From assembly GCA_020809705.1 (NCBI GenBank), contig CP085832.1, positions 3,224,001-3,288,000 on the forward strand: a stretch of DNA of 64,000 nt. Reading direction: 5' to 3'. The DNA is from Calonectria ilicicola. Its lineage: Eukaryota > Ascomycota > Sordariomycetes > Hypocreales > Nectriaceae. A program made the translations under genes and the position numbers. Below the pieces are notes generated by a model. It searched no databases. It saw nothing but the letters and a program-made list of their open reading frames with translations, and had not been told where the DNA came from. This document shows positions 37,781 through 50,530 of this stretch, piece after piece (the first letter of the stretch is position 1; each line of letters starts with the position of its first letter).

Positions 37781-40610
37781 TAAACAAAACAAGATCTCTA
37801 ATACTGGTGACTAAAACAGTTTACTATGTAAGAATATTTTGCGCAGCCGAGGCTCGCATAGCTGTGAATATTGTGGTGTAAAAAACATAACGAATTAATA
37901 ATAATTAAAATATTTCTGCTTTCGCGCATTCTTGGTCTAATTTTGTGGAGGATAATCGCGATCTGGAAAATCTTCAATTCACCGTGAGAAGTCATTTTGG
38001 TACATACAGACGATCAGTCCAACCTACTGGCGCTCTTTTGCTCTAAGCTATCTGATTTGATAGACGACGAAGCCACGAGTCCGTAAACAATGCGCGTCCC
38101 AAAAGATAAGATGGTTTGGACTCTTGGGCTAAGAGTCTCCTGGGTCTAGCAGAGGACGCCGCTGGCAATGTATGGTGAAAAGGCATCCTAGATCAATTGA
38201 CTCTGTACTTTTTGATTGGTGGTCATTCTCATAGGCAGTTTGGAATGTGATCTCTGTATCAGCCGAACGAAAGGATTGGTCCCTTCGTGACAACTTTTAT
38301 TTTAGTTCAATCATCATATTTGCGAGTATTGAGGCAAGCCTTGGGTAAGCTATTGAAATCCTCATGCCTCGACTAATTAGCGCTCCAAGTTCCTTGATTC
38401 TCAAATATTTAATTATATCTAGGGTATGCAGCACAATTGGCTTAGTCACTCGATATGCAACCAAAATAACCGCTGGGCGCTGACTGCCTGTTTCCAGGGT
38501 GGTTCGCATAGTTCGCCTGGTTCGCAAGGCGACTCAATTAGGCGGACAAGGCCAACGGAAGCGTCCAGAGACACGTGGTCGCTCATTGACTTGCCTAGCC
38601 CCAAGAGAAAATTTTTCACCTAAATGACGAGGTACCTCATTGTCTGAAAAGGGGCTTGCTGTGTGCGGTTTTGCCGTGGGTTCTTGACGAGTTTGGCCTT
38701 TCATCACTGGATGCCAACAATCACCCTTTACCGCATTGGGCTGATCTCCTTTGTTATGCATCGCCCTCATCATAACTTTCTGGGTACAATTACCATGTGC
38801 GATGATTGTCATTAATAAGAGTACATGAAGCTAAACAACCGGTTTTTAGAGGAGATTACAAATGCGCAGACGCAAATTACTTCCCACTGCTGACGAGAAG
38901 TACACTTCATCCGAATGTAGCATGCAATACGATGAAATCCTACTTTCACAGCATTGACTTTCCGCTGGTCTGTGAGCACGAACTTCACTCGCATTTGCCC
39001 CGCTGGCTTGGATGGCATGGCTGGGGGTGGCGTCCTGACCTAAGGCAAGCTCTACGCCTCCAAGACGGTTGATCAGCTACGGGCGGTAGCTAATGCCGAG
39101 AAGCCTACTTCCGAGTGCATTATGATGTCGACGCTCCTGTCAATTCGTAATGGCTACTCCACCCCAGGGCCCCTTCTATTTGCTTGTAATTAAGTCGAGA
39201 GAAGAAAAGTGAAAGGGATATTGAATGCTAGCCTGCTGCGAGTACTAGCTGGCACAAGTGTGCCATTGTGGAGCCTTCGGTAGGCTGGGGCAGCACATCC
39301 TCCAGGACTGCCTTCGGACCCTTGCTGTGCTGAAAAGTCTGGAACCTGTCGATCGGACCCAGGATGAGGGATTCTTCGAACAAGTGGACCAACAGCCCGA
39401 GAAACGGAGCAGTGAAGATTAAGCCTTTGTACATGACTCTTCTTTTGACCTGGAAAGAAGCCAAAAAGGAAAACTGAGACCGAAGCCGGCTGACGCCATG
39501 CCATTGCTTTTGCCAAGAGTTGGCTTATCTAAATGAGTGGCGTGATTTGGAACCTGGAGCTTCCCCTGCCATTTCCTTCCTCTTTGCTCATTCCCTTGAG
39601 ATCGTGGCTGCGACTGTCACATATATTGATTCTTGAACCAATTAAGCGTCCACATCATCCCCGAGAAAATCTTCCGCAGCTAATGCGCAAGGTGATCCCT
39701 GACCCTCAAAAACCGAGAGCATGAGCTGTGCCACAGGGTGTCATTCTGCAGGCTTCTTTGGCGTGTTCTGGGTTCTCCACCAGCTAGCTGTACCTGGTAT
39801 TGTGGGATTGATCGACGGCCAAGCTGAGCCCAGCCGCTAAATTGAGAAGGCCCGTGATGCGTGTCGGCTTCGGCAATGTCGTATTCTCGATTGCATCGCG
39901 CCGCCAATGGCCTACGACTTTCCCTCGCCAAAAAAGTCCAATAGTCCAATAGTCCAAAAGTCCAAAGAAAAAGCAAGGGAAAAAAAGGATTAAGCAACTA
40001 AAAAGAAGCTTGGTGGTTTATTCTCCACCGTTGATTCCGCTCCGCCCCGCTCCACCTCGCCTACTGAGGGAGGAGTTTCGCTGCTGGTTTGGACAGCGGA
40101 GAGCGGTGGCTATATTGTAATCCAGAAAGTGCAGCAACTTCATCAAGCTCCTCAAGTGAACTTCCCCGACTATAAACATTCTTTCGCCTGGGAAAGGATT
40201 GGGTTTGCCGGCAGAGTGGCACCTTCGTCTCATTACTAGCTAGCCTAAAAGGAGGGCTGGGATCAAGGCGAGGCAGACGTGCAGCTGATGATTTGGGTTG
40301 GTCAAAGCTGATGGGACAATCTCTCCTGCATGGGCGTGCAGGGACCCAGTCTCATTTGGGTGCCCAACAACAAACAGCGGCGGGGACAGCATCGAGCTCT
40401 GGGAAAGATGGCGGGACAATGGCAATGGCACTCTTGTGATGAACGATTGATTTCGGTAGACTCTTTGCACTATATGGTACTGACAACGTTTTCCCTGCGA
40501 AACAAACCGATTCGCACTCCCCAACCAAAACGTATACCGCCGTCCAGTAACCTCCCAGTTTCTCATTCCCCTATCCTGTAGCTCAATTGAGCATTGGCTC
40601 AATCGGCATT
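37781..40610. other. Gene-poor DNA between the Copia element and copy D
   Basis: No supportable gene. Overlapping minus-strand frames at 39190-39516 include a hydrophobic stretch but no recognised domain. A TGGTTCGCN cluster lies at 38500-38526, and a short repeat of the unit agtccaat/agtccaaa at about 39935-39965. Confidence 0.4.
38500..38526. repeat. TGGTTCGCN repeat cluster 4
   Basis: Three adjacent 9-bp units: tggttcgca, tagttcgcc, tggttcgca, the same unit as the clusters at 9.8, 10.4 and 11.2 kb. Confidence 0.75.
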
Positions 40611-40879
40611 TCATTCCTTTTTTTGATGCAGCTTGCTATAATCTTTAGAGCCCTTTGCCTCCAAATCGCACTCAAGTTTGTTTAATATGCAATTGAGATT
40701 ATTCGGCGCAAGAAATGACAATCCTAACAATCGTTCCTGAATAGATGAAGTGTCATAAATATATGGATCAAGCATCGATCCATCGCCTTGTGGACTAGAT
40801 AGTGGTATGGTCAGAAATAGCTTCCCTTTGACTGCTCGTAGGCGACATACAATTTGCATTTGCTTGGAGTGGTGTCCAT
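40611..40879 (-). CDS. Small repeated-family protein, copy D (70 aa)
   Basis: Two-exon gene, 40851-40879 and 40611-40794, with a 56-nt intron (donor gtatgt, acceptor ctag, phase 2), giving 70 residues. Exon 1 is very short (MDTTPSKCK). Exon 2 begins PQGDGSMLDPYIYDTSSIQE and continues R-L-L-G; Tyr replaces the usual Phe at the head of the box and Glu replaces Asp before Arg. The acceptor ctag followed by tcca is the same as in copy H. The C-terminal part is Lys/Leu-rich and could form a helix. An alternative reading starts at an in-frame ATG inside the intron (40859), but the spliced form agrees with the other copies. Function unknown. Confidence 0.62.
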
Positions 40880-43800
40880 GGACGATGAAGGTTCGGCGTT
40901 GGGAGGCATAAGGGGCGAGCGGAAATTAATAAGCACGTAAAAATTAACTCCAAAGTGAATGCCTTTTTTCTCAGCAGAAAAGGGGATTAAAAGGGATGCC
41001 GTTATATTAAGTAAAGTATAAAAAACGGTGAAATTTTGGTGTACAAAGCCCGATTGGGAATGTCTGTTGCGATGAAGAAGCGAGGGCCAGACGTTGCTTG
41101 GGCTTCAGGGGGTTGCCTTTGGGATAACGAGAGAATGGTGATAGAAACACTTGCAAATTGTGCGAACACTAACGCCATGTTTATAGTCTCCGCGCTCGCG
41201 TGGCTTCATGGCAAGGCAGACGGAGCCTCAGGTTTAGAAACCACCGGCTTGCTGTCATATTTCAACGCCAGATATGGCGACGCACATGATAGTAAGCTTC
41301 ACCGACAGATATGGTAATAATGGTCATTACAGATCTAGCCCTTTGCTGGGAATCCCCACCCCCTGGCGAATAGCGGCGGTAGTTGAGGTGCTGGCATATC
41401 TACGACTAGTGAATGTGCCGAGTCCCTCACGGGACGGAGCGCCCTGACCATCGCGGCAGTGCCAAATGCTTCGGCGGTCCCATCTAGTACACACCCCCTC
41501 CACCCTTATGACGATATGGGGCTTGCCGTGGCTCAGTGTTTGATGAGGTCTGGTTGCTGTGAGAATGGTCCGACCTTCCGATTACGATTTCATCGTGCCA
41601 TGAAACGACTGGTTGGCAAAAATGCCTTGCGCCTCAAAATCAGAGAGACCAAATAGGAGTGACAAGACTGATTCAATTGTACGCAAGAGGCTTGAAACTA
41701 AAAGCGAGAGTTTGTTACGCGGTGAGACACACAGGACACATGAGACAAGCAAGGTGAAAGGCGGGGCAGCTGAAGGATGAGGTGTCGAAAGGGATAAGCA
41801 ACACTCCGGGCAAAAGTTTCAAGCAACCAATGCGAGCGTGACAATGGGAAGTAAAGACAGCTGGTGTCTGCAAAATGACAAAAATAAAGAGAGAGGGTGC
41901 GTGCGTGCGTGATGTGATGTTGGGTGAAGGCAAAAATGAGAAGTGAGCGACAAGTCAGTGGTTGAGGCAGGCTCCACACGGAGTGGATTCAAGCCGTCCA
42001 TCGCTCCGGAGGCTAAGAACGATCACAGTACCCCGTGAGATTGAGAAATGACAAGTCGCAATACGTGACAATTGTCTCGCGGGGAGAGAGGGTGGTTTGA
42101 AACAATGGAGCGCCGGATGCCAGATGCGATCGCTCGTCATGCTGAGAAGTGACATGTCGCAAGACCCAATAATTCAGTTCCTGCATATCGATCGTTTTAT
42201 TGCCGCATATGAGCGATGCACACACCGTTAAACGTCAGGATCATGCTCACATAGCAGGCAAACCTGCTGCTGAGTTCTGGGCACATTGGGTCACATAGCA
42301 ACCCCGACTTTCCCTCGCGACAGATCACGTAGTTGAGGCCCCGGCAACCAGGTGCCAAGCCGGGGTACTCCATGTCCTTTGACCGAGCGCCTCTGCGAGC
42401 CCATGGTCTGGCCTCAAGAGTGTTCGGGGCACGGATACAGAGGCAATACGGCTGTCGGCGCGGCTGATACAGACGCAGAAGAAAAAAATTTACAACCAGC
42501 CTCCTGATTCTTGCCCAATCGTTTAGAGCCGTTGAAATACGTGGCTTTCCAAGAGAACGTGTCATACGCCCAACATTACCCCTCAAAATCGAGTGAGGGA
42601 GGTATCAAGTCTCCAGAAAAAAACGTCTTTTTGAATTCAGGAACAGGGCCCCAGGAGCACTTGGCGGCGCCACGGGCCAGTATCTGCAACCAATCTCTGC
42701 CCCATCTCCATTCTTGATGCAAAAGACATCAAGTCCAGCTAGAATCCGAGTCAATTTGGTCCCCTAACCCTACTGGTCCAGCCCCGGTCCTGGCGCAGCG
42801 CATTGTCCACACACACTTTCCAACCCCCCCTGGCTTCCCTGCCTACGTAGTCTTCTCTGAGTTGTCATTTATTCTTCGGTGATGAGGAATTTTAGGCTGC
42901 TAGTTACGGGCGAGGTTGAGTTTGCCGGCCGCGCCGTGGCGACAAGGGGACCAGAGCCGCACTCGTGGCGAATCTTCTTCGTGTTGGGCTAGTTGACACT
43001 TTATCCAGACACCGGTGGCGCATTGACGGTGAACAATCGTTGGGGAGTCTGGTAGTTGAGTCGCAGAGCCTCATCAATAGGCGTTTCTGCCTTGGCCGAG
43101 TGAAGCGTAATGCTCCGCGGCTCCGCATGCCTAGTTGTCGCAAAGATCAATTGGTGGCCAATTTTGTACCAACTCCCAGCCTAGTGTACCCCAGAAATAC
43201 TCCGTCACCCTGAGAAGTTTATTTTCAGGGGATGAGCTGTATGTGCTCTAGACCCCGTGCACAGGTTACAATCCGTGGAGCGGAGGTCTAGACCTGCGCT
43301 AGCTTTTCTCAATTCGGAAGCGTCCGGGACAGAACTTGTTGAAGTGGCAGGGGCTTTTTTTCATCTCATACCTAGGTGTTTGATTGGGCGAGGAAGCAAT
43401 TTATTGTTGCGTCCAGTCCGTCGAAAGACGGTCTATCAAGGGTGTCTGGTTTGCTTTATCATGCAACTTGGTAAAGTATTCGCGCAACTTTAGTACTTTG
43501 TTACCAATAAAATGAAGTTTATTAATTTTAGAAAAACATCTCCCCGTGCGGCATTTGAGATGCCACGAGTTAGTGGACGACGAATGAATTATCTCCAACA
43601 TCACATCGATGGCGTGGAGTTACCCTGGAGCGAGTAGTGGGGATGGGTGCCGGGTTTTGTCCTTAGCACCGAGGCGGATTTCGACGCACCGATATTGTCA
43701 AATATACTACTACAGAGATAAGAAACACAGAAATTCTGATGGAGATTTGGATTGAAACAACATCTACGATGTGATGCATGTTTTGAAAGATGGTGACCTG

Positions 43801-44494
43801 ATCACCTCAGCCATCTTAAGACACAACTTCCCCAGCAACGGCTTGACAGGCGATGAATAAATAATTTTGAATAAAAGTATTCTTTTTATTTATTAATAAG
43901 AGAGTCCGGGAACGACGGGAAAGGGGGCACGGAGAGTGGTAGGGCCAGACATTGAGATCATACACACGTGCCCTAGCCATGCTAGCACTTTTGGTTAGCT
44001 AATGCCCATATACTTTTGTGCTATCGGACATGATGTACTGCAGGCAAGAGCACGGGAATTTACAACAATGTCCATTGCTGCTCGGACCTCATTTTGTTTG
44101 GCCCAAAGGCCATCATCGCACGGAATTTGGTCATGCCCAGCCTGGGATCGGGAGGGACTGGTGACGCTTGGCTTTGATAGCCTCGCAATGCTGGCACCAC
44201 ACCGTATCAGCCACGGGGCTGAGGACATAGAAAACTCAAACTTTGGTTGGTTGGGTTATCGGATTGCCTCGCGATAGTCCTTAATGGGTCCATCGCTATG
44301 GTTTTCTTTCACTCGTCTCGCACCTTGTATTCCTGGATACAAACGCCCACTCCAGGGACTGTATCTTGACGGCACGGACGAGATCGCGATTTTGTATTAT
44401 TTGGTCTCATGATACCTGCAATGAACACCTGCTTTAGAAAGTTGACTGGATGCTGTAACCATCTCTCTCAGGTTGATTCCTCAAGAAAATAACT
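40880..44494. other. Gene-poor DNA between copy D and the 44.5-kb gene
   Basis: About 3.6 kb. Open frames exist (for example 129 codons on the minus strand at 42197-42586) but overlap others and show no family. The promoter of copy D is expected in the first 200 bp. No gene called. Confidence 0.4.
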
Positions 44495-45821
44495 CTAGTT
44501 TGACACAGCCTTATTTTTCTCGTTTATTGCCAACGGGACCCTCCAAAATGGCATTCTCAAGCTTTCAAGAGCCTCTGTTGCGTATACACCACTTCCATGG
44601 CAAATGAGTTCATTTCTCGACTGTTCCTTATTCAGACCCCACTCACTTAGTGCATTAGGTCCTGGCCCATATACCTTACTATACTCCTCCTCGGTTGGTA
44701 GCCTGGGCCCAAGTTGTCGTTCTGTTGAGAGCGGCCACGCGCGCTGCCGGTAGAGGCGGATAAATTTATTGGCGTACCAAGATATGCTGTTAAATGAGAC
44801 TGGTGATTCGATTGGGACGTTGATATTGGTGGCATTTTTTCGAGGAGGGGCAAGTTCCAGGGCCCACCGTATATCTGAAAGCACCCCGCCTCTGTTCCCG
44901 AAACGAAGGATAGAAGTGAGGACATCAAACCCCCCCGAGGCCAGCAGCGATGCTGTTTGATCCGTCCAACTATTTGTACGACAATTAAATATACTTCTTG
45001 ATATATACTCTGGACAGGCAATAGTCTTCATTGGCACTCCAACCTCAAATTCTGGGGGACCCTGGCTAGTTGAAGGGGTAGGAAGCGCAAGACGCATCTC
45101 TTCCGCAGCGCACGCTTCATAGATGGTGAGAATATATTCGCGTACAAACGGAAGTAATTGTAGTTTAGATCCTGCAATGAGCTTTCCTTCGAACTTGTCC
45201 AACAGGGTCCAATCCCAATATCGAAAAGGATCGGATGTATTGAATCGATAGCTGCGCACCATGCCTGTAGGTTCCGCACCTTCTCGCCAAAGAGGATGGA
45301 GATTGATGTTATTATATCTGAAGGGCTCGTAGTCTTTTCCTCGGGGACTATATACTCGACAGAGCAACTCGTACCGAAGAAATGCCTGCAAAACCTGATG
45401 TTGCTGGTTTTCATTTAGGGCGTCTCTGTGAAAGGTTTCAGCCTCCTCATACAACTGAAGCTGAGTGTCGGTTTTGGACCATGTAGACCATTTTGGCAGG
45501 CGGCGATATGAACGCGGAAGAAATTCGCTGGTAGCTTTTGAAAGAAAATCTCCTATATAAAGCCACAGCCGCTCATGCATGGCCACCAAATCCAATACCA
45601 ATGAGGGATTTGAGTTGTATGGCGTCGTCGGATCTGGAAGGCATTTCTGCGCCCATTGACGTAGATGTGCACGAACAGTACGCTCGGTTGGAAAGAAGTC
45701 TCAGTTCATGGGAAAAAATGGTGATGCAAGTACGGAATAAGAGATATTTAGAACATGCATCGTGTCATCATGAATTGAAACGGTCTTTTACTTTCGATAT
45801 GCGAGCTGTATGTTCATCCAT
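44495..45821 (-). CDS. Uncharacterised fungal protein, about 405 aa
   Basis: A long exon at 44495-45682 is open and reads as authentic protein, including HLRQWAQKCLPDPTTPYNSN, AMHERLWLYIGDFLSKATSE and MVRSYRFNTSDPFRYWDW. The frame stays open past the first ATG at 45580 up to a stop at 45701-45703, and the upstream residues look coding, so an earlier exon is needed. The best model I can build is a 10-codon exon at 45792-45821 (MDEHTARISK) joined across an intron with donor gtaaaa to acceptor ccgag at 45683; this start is tentative. It resembles a type of long uncharacterised protein met often in filamentous fungi, without a named domain. No signal peptide or membrane segment. It is divergent from the coiled-coil gene, with about 165 bp between the proposed starts. 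Confidence 0.72.
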
Positions 45822-45985
45822 TCGCGCCTTGGCTTGTCTGGATCATGTTGCTGCTCAGGATGCTGTCCTTAGGATGGTGTCCTCAGGACGCCACTTTGGC
45901 ACCTTCCTCTCGCACATCCCACCGCATGGCATTCAATGGATTGCACGTCCATCTGCATTGGTACAGGATTCAACCACGAGTCAAA

Positions 45986-47821
45986 ATGCTCAACAAGAGA
46001 GGTCGATCCAAAAAAGCACGGGCTCTGGCCCTTCAACGTCTGGATGAGGTTCAGCAGAAGCTGCGCCCCCTCACCAAAGAGGGACAGGACCGCGCCGATC
46101 AACTTGGGTACGACTCGGACGGGGTACAGGAGCTGGAAGATTTGGTGGCTTATTGCACGGTCAAGAGGAGGGAAGGCGAGCAGCTTTGTGCCGAGATCAA
46201 TGCAGATTTGATCCGCTGCAGGTCGATCGTCAATGCACATGAGGCTACGCAGCGGACTCTCGACGGCCTAGATGCTCAGCAGGAGGACGAGGCTCGGCTT
46301 TTGGCGACCGACATGCTGACGTGGATGGCCAAACGCGAGCCGTCCATGATACTACTCATGAGGTCTTTGGGGAATAAGCTGCCAGGGGCTATGCTCACCG
46401 AACTAAAACAAGTGAATGACGAGGTCGCCAACCACAGAGTCGCCGAAGCTCAAAAACAGGCCGAGGAGGAGCTCGAGGCAGTACAGGGCACTTATAGACG
46501 TCGTCTCGCCAAAGCCGCCGAGATGATGGATCGGGTCAAGTTGAAGAGGGCCAACGCGCAAGAGCAGGCCGACATGGTTCGTTCCGAGCTGGAGGAGGCA
46601 CAACAGGCTTTGAAGGAGGTTAGGGCCGAGATGAAACAGAAGGAACTGGATGCCAAGGCTGAGCTCAAGGCCATGCGAGAGATGTTGAAGGAGGCCAGGG
46701 AGGAGGTTAGGGGTGGCAAGCGAGATGCCCAAGCCGAGGTCGCAAAAGTGATTGAAGAGCAAGGAAAGCGGCAACAAGCAGAGCAGGAAGCCCGAGACGA
46801 GATCGAAAAGGCCAGAGCTGAGACCGAGAGGATGAAAGAGCTCCTACGGCAAATCAAATCTGAGTCGAGGCAAGCACATGCTCAGGCCAACAGGGCCAAT
46901 TTGCAAATGGACGCGTTGCAAGAACGCTTGGAAGCCGCCGAGCGCAGCATCGATAAACATGCTTTTGAGGCCACATCCGCGAACAGCAAGTTGGCCGAGG
47001 TTCAGAAAAGGGAACTTGAAGCCCTTGCTGAGCTTCGGGAGGTGCGAGGGAGTCTCAACGAGGCCGAAACACGGCACGCCGACCGAGAAGAGATGTGGCG
47101 GGCAAGGGTTGAGTTCTTCTTTGGATCGGGTGAATGAGATGACGAATTCGATGGGGAGTTGCTCATGTCTGGTATGAAGACTGAGCAGAGCGAATGGAAG
47201 AGACCTTGGAAGCTGTTGCCATGCTGGGCAATGGGTGCTCCAGAAATGACTGGAGATCTTGGGACCACACTGCTGGAGCTGTTAGCGACGGCAAAGAGCG
47301 GTTGTTGGGACGAGGCAAGGGCAATAGAGGCACTCAGAGCCATTCTCAACCACATAGGCGATGAGCAGGTTGTTGCTATTCCACAGTGGACTCTTCGGGT
47401 GACGAAAAGAATCCTCCTTCGCGCGCTAGAGGCCAGTCCTGGGCTTGGCGTCCGATTCGCCATCTGGCAGGTAATTGAACTTCTCAAAGTGCGCTGGCTT
47501 GTTGATGTGCCAGTACCAAACATGGTCGCAGCCGATTTAGCATTCAGGAATGCGTATTACAACGTCTGGAACGTTGGGATTTGTGATCTTGAAGCCATGG
47601 CCTAGGGAAGTTTTGTGTTGCTAAAGCCCAATGAACCTGGCATTTTGGTGTTGGACATCAGTTCTTTCAGCGCGCGATGGATATCGACTCACATGATCAC
47701 TTTGCGCTTGGACGTGCTTCTTCTGGAGCCACCCGGCGGGGACGAAAGGTTTATGGAACTCAAGCTGAGTGACCAGCAACGCGCGTGGTGCTTGGCAAAT
47801 TTGTGTTCATCGGGGGTTTGA
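45986..47821 (+). pseudogene. Long coiled-coil protein gene split by two in-frame stops
   Basis: One continuous frame of 612 codons starting at MLNKRGRSKKARALALQRLD is interrupted by TGA at 47135-47137 and TAG at 47603-47605, giving pieces of 383, 155 and 71 residues. The first piece is a long, heavily charged alpha-helical coiled coil from about residue 110 to 380 (Glu/Lys/Arg/Ala with heptad-spaced Leu). The second and third pieces look globular (for example WDEARAIEALRAILNHIGDE and RITKRIL-like helices). Both stops could come from one C-to-T change (CGA to TGA, CAG to TAG), in keeping with RIP, which also hit the relic at 48.3 kb. Alternatives are an intron around 47130-47179 removing the first stop, or stop readthrough. 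An upstream in-frame ATG exists at 45845. I do not recognise the family. Confidence 0.6.
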
Positions 47822-48270
47822 AGACCACGAGAAGGACGTGAGGCAAGCGAGCAACCCGAGAGGCGGGTATGACCAGGCGGCAGCAACTGCATCCCATGTT
47901 CACTTCACTTTTTCTCTTTGCGCCCTGTGTAACAGGCTCCGACAATATAGGCCCAGCGAGCAAGAGAGGTTCCTAACGTGGCCGCTCGGGCGGGCCAAGA
48001 CGACGAAAAGGCGTGGCACAGTCAAAACACGCGCCCAACCCCAACCAATGGGGTGAACTTGACAGGAACCAGCTCTGCTACGGGTCCAGGAGGTGGAATA
48101 TTACAAAGGCAACGCTGATAGAGTTGTATCTGGTTAAGGGATAGATATGGATCCAGAGGAGTCAAGCTCTGACTTAATGAAAGAAGAATTCAAGCCGACC
48201 TCTTGGCTGTTTCATCTTATACGGAGGACTATGATCCCTAGGAAGCAGATAGACACAAACTTAAGGTTTG
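47822..48270. other. Intergenic DNA downstream of the plus-strand coiled-coil gene
   Basis: Contains the 3' flank of the coiled-coil pseudogene. No other coding feature seen. Confidence 0.4.
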
Positions 48271-48558
48271 TTAAAAAATGTTATTAAAAATAATATTTTA
48301 AGTATTATTATTATTAAAAGAAATAATATTAAAAAAATAATATTAAAAATTTAATATTAAAAAGTAATATTAAATTTTTAATAATAAATTTTTTTATATT
48401 ATTTCTTTTATATTATTTCTTTTAATAATAATAATATTTATAATATTATTTTTTAATATTAATTTTTAATAATATTTTTTAATATTATTTTTTAATAATA
48501 TTTTTTAATATTAATTTTTAATATTATTTTTTAATATTAATTTTTTTTTAATATTAAA
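48271..48558. repeat. AT-rich RIP-type relic
   Basis: About 290 bp made almost wholly of taatatt and ttttaat words, with sharp edges against normal DNA. This fits a short piece of a transposon degraded by repeat-induced point mutation. No coding trace remains, so the source element cannot be named. Simple low-complexity expansion is the alternative. Confidence 0.6.
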
Positions 48559-48826
48559 CACAGGGCTGTCACCCAGCCTATTACAACAGTCACCACAACA
48601 GCTACACCAAAGATCTAGCAGTGATCGCAGTCACCGCGATTACCCCGTTGCACTATACCTGCTGATAAGGCCAAGACAACCCAGCCCAGGCCCCCCTGAA
48701 ACCCCTGGGTTTCTATCAATCACATTCACAGGCGCCTGTATTTTACTAACCTATCACTAGCCCAGCTGCTATTTCCTATGGCATTAACTGTGGTACAGTA
48801 AACCCTGGGGCCTGCCCAAATTTTAA
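48559..48826. repeat. Dispersed repeat fragment next to the AT-rich relic
   Basis: Positions 48612-48646 match the minus strand of 30805-30839, with four differences in 27 aligned bases, all C/T transitions. Together with the adjoining AT-rich block this is probably the remains of one mobile element; its boundaries cannot be set. Confidence 0.45.
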
Positions 48827-50530
48827 TTATATTATTTTTAAATCCAACGACTTTTGATTATCCCGCATGACAACTCTTATAGAATCGCATGTTTTACCAT
48901 GGTGACAACAATTGTGATCATCTCCCCAAGATGATGCAGCAATCCCACGCTTATACACATCCAACAAGCAATACCAACGGCCTACAACTCCATCGGATTG
49001 TAGCTTGGAGAGGTTGTCAGCTCGCTCATCCTTCCACAAGCCATCTATCAAAACACCAACCACTTCCCTAGTCTCATTCTTTATATCCACATGCAGACCG
49101 GCGAGCCTTTCTGCGATTTCGTGGACATACTGAGAGATTTCGCTGGGCTGAGATGATGTGCGTCGTCTCTTGCGACCAGCCTTAACCTCAGGCTCTTTCA
49201 ACGCATCGATTATGACCTGCTGCTCCACACACCTGCAGTCAAGAACTTGGTTGGCTTTCTCCAGCTGAGCGGCCTTCTGCTCGGCATCTGCGAGCTTGGA
49301 GCGTAGGTCGTCGTTGGCCTCTCGAAGGTGTTGGTTCTCGGCCTGACCACAAAGTACAGATGCAACCTTGGCTGCAGAACTGTCAATATCCTTCTCGAGG
49401 CCAGCAATTTCTGTTCCAGACTCAGGCAAGCCCTTTTTTAGTCCCGTGATCTTTTCTGCGGACATGGCTACCTCTCGCTCGACTTCCTTGAGCCTTCCCT
49501 TGTAGCTGGCAAGCTCTCTTTCAAGCCCCTCAATCTTTGTCGTGGAACTCACAATCTCGCGCTCGCGTTCCACTTTGTAGTCGGCAAGCTCCTTCTTCAA
49601 CCCTTGTACGCGCTTGTGTCGTTCGGCTGCTTGTTCCTTAGTCTTGCTACTGTAGGCCCTGGACTCGGACAGCTCCTTTCTGACACCAGCCAGATCAATT
49701 CTCAGCTGTGTAATCTCTGTCGAGCTGGTAGAGTCTGCCTTTTCAGAGGCTGCCTGAATCCTATTGTAGCATGCCTGAAAAACATCTAGCATCTCGCCAC
49801 ATCGAGTATCTAGCATATCCAACTTGCCCGCTTGCGCTCTCAACAATTCACCCAAAGGACCAGCCATGAGTCGGATGTCGTTGGGAACTGTAGTAAGAGA
49901 GGCAACATCGGCAGAAATCTGCCCAACTGCCTTCCCCGTGACTCTGACGGTCTCGTCGATCGCATTCGCAGTCTTCTGGAGATCATCAATGCCATTAGCC
50001 ACTTGACCAATGTAACGTTGCTCGATCTTTCTCATCTCTTCGTCCAGGCGGTTCTCGAGTCCCTTCAACGTCGAGCTGAATTCCTTCAGGGTATTTACGA
50101 CCATTCCAACATCCTCTTATCGTGGCAATTTCTTCACGTCCACATCGACCTGCCTCAAGACCTTTGCGACAGTTTCCACCTGGATCTGAACACTGGAGAC
50201 GATCTTGTTGACATTGGCCAGGCCGTTGTTGGTTTCCTCTAGCGATCTTTGTCGACCCTCTTCCAGCTGCTGTCTATCGCGCTGGAGATTCGATTCCAAC
50301 CGCGCCAGTTCATCTTTCCGCTCGCCCAGCCTCGCTTCTTGGTCCTCCAGGGCTTTCTTCGCCGTTGCAATCTCGATTTCTCGAGCCTCGTGCACTGCCT
50401 TGCCCTCCTTCATCATAGGCGCCAAGATCAGTAGCTCCTCGGCCAGACCCTTGATGCCTCGAGCATCTCTCACACGTCCCTCGGTGCAGCCCCCGATAAA
50501 CATTTGGAGTGTTCTTTCAAATTCATCCAT
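48827..50530 (-). pseudogene. Second long coiled-coil protein gene, split by one in-frame stop
   Basis: A frame of 568 codons starting MDEFERTLQMFIGGCTEGRV is interrupted by TAA at 50117-50119, leaving 137 and 429 residues. Both parts are coiled coil: heptad-type Leu/Glu/Lys stretches run through the end of the first part and about residues 1-300 of the second (for example LREANDDLRSKLADAEQKAA). A basic cluster (KAGRKRRRTSS) in the C-terminal third could be a nuclear localisation signal, followed by a short globular end with several Cys and His (DDHNCCHHGKTC). TAA could come from CAA by one transition. The gene converges on the plus-strand coiled-coil pseudogene across the AT-rich relic. If translated from the second ATG (50104), a 425-residue protein is still possible. 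Family not recognised. Confidence 0.62.

Noticed and set aside
39190..39516. Overlapping minus-strand frames, one with a hydrophobic segment
   Set aside because: Two frames compete for the same DNA, neither has a recognised motif, and no supporting exon was found.
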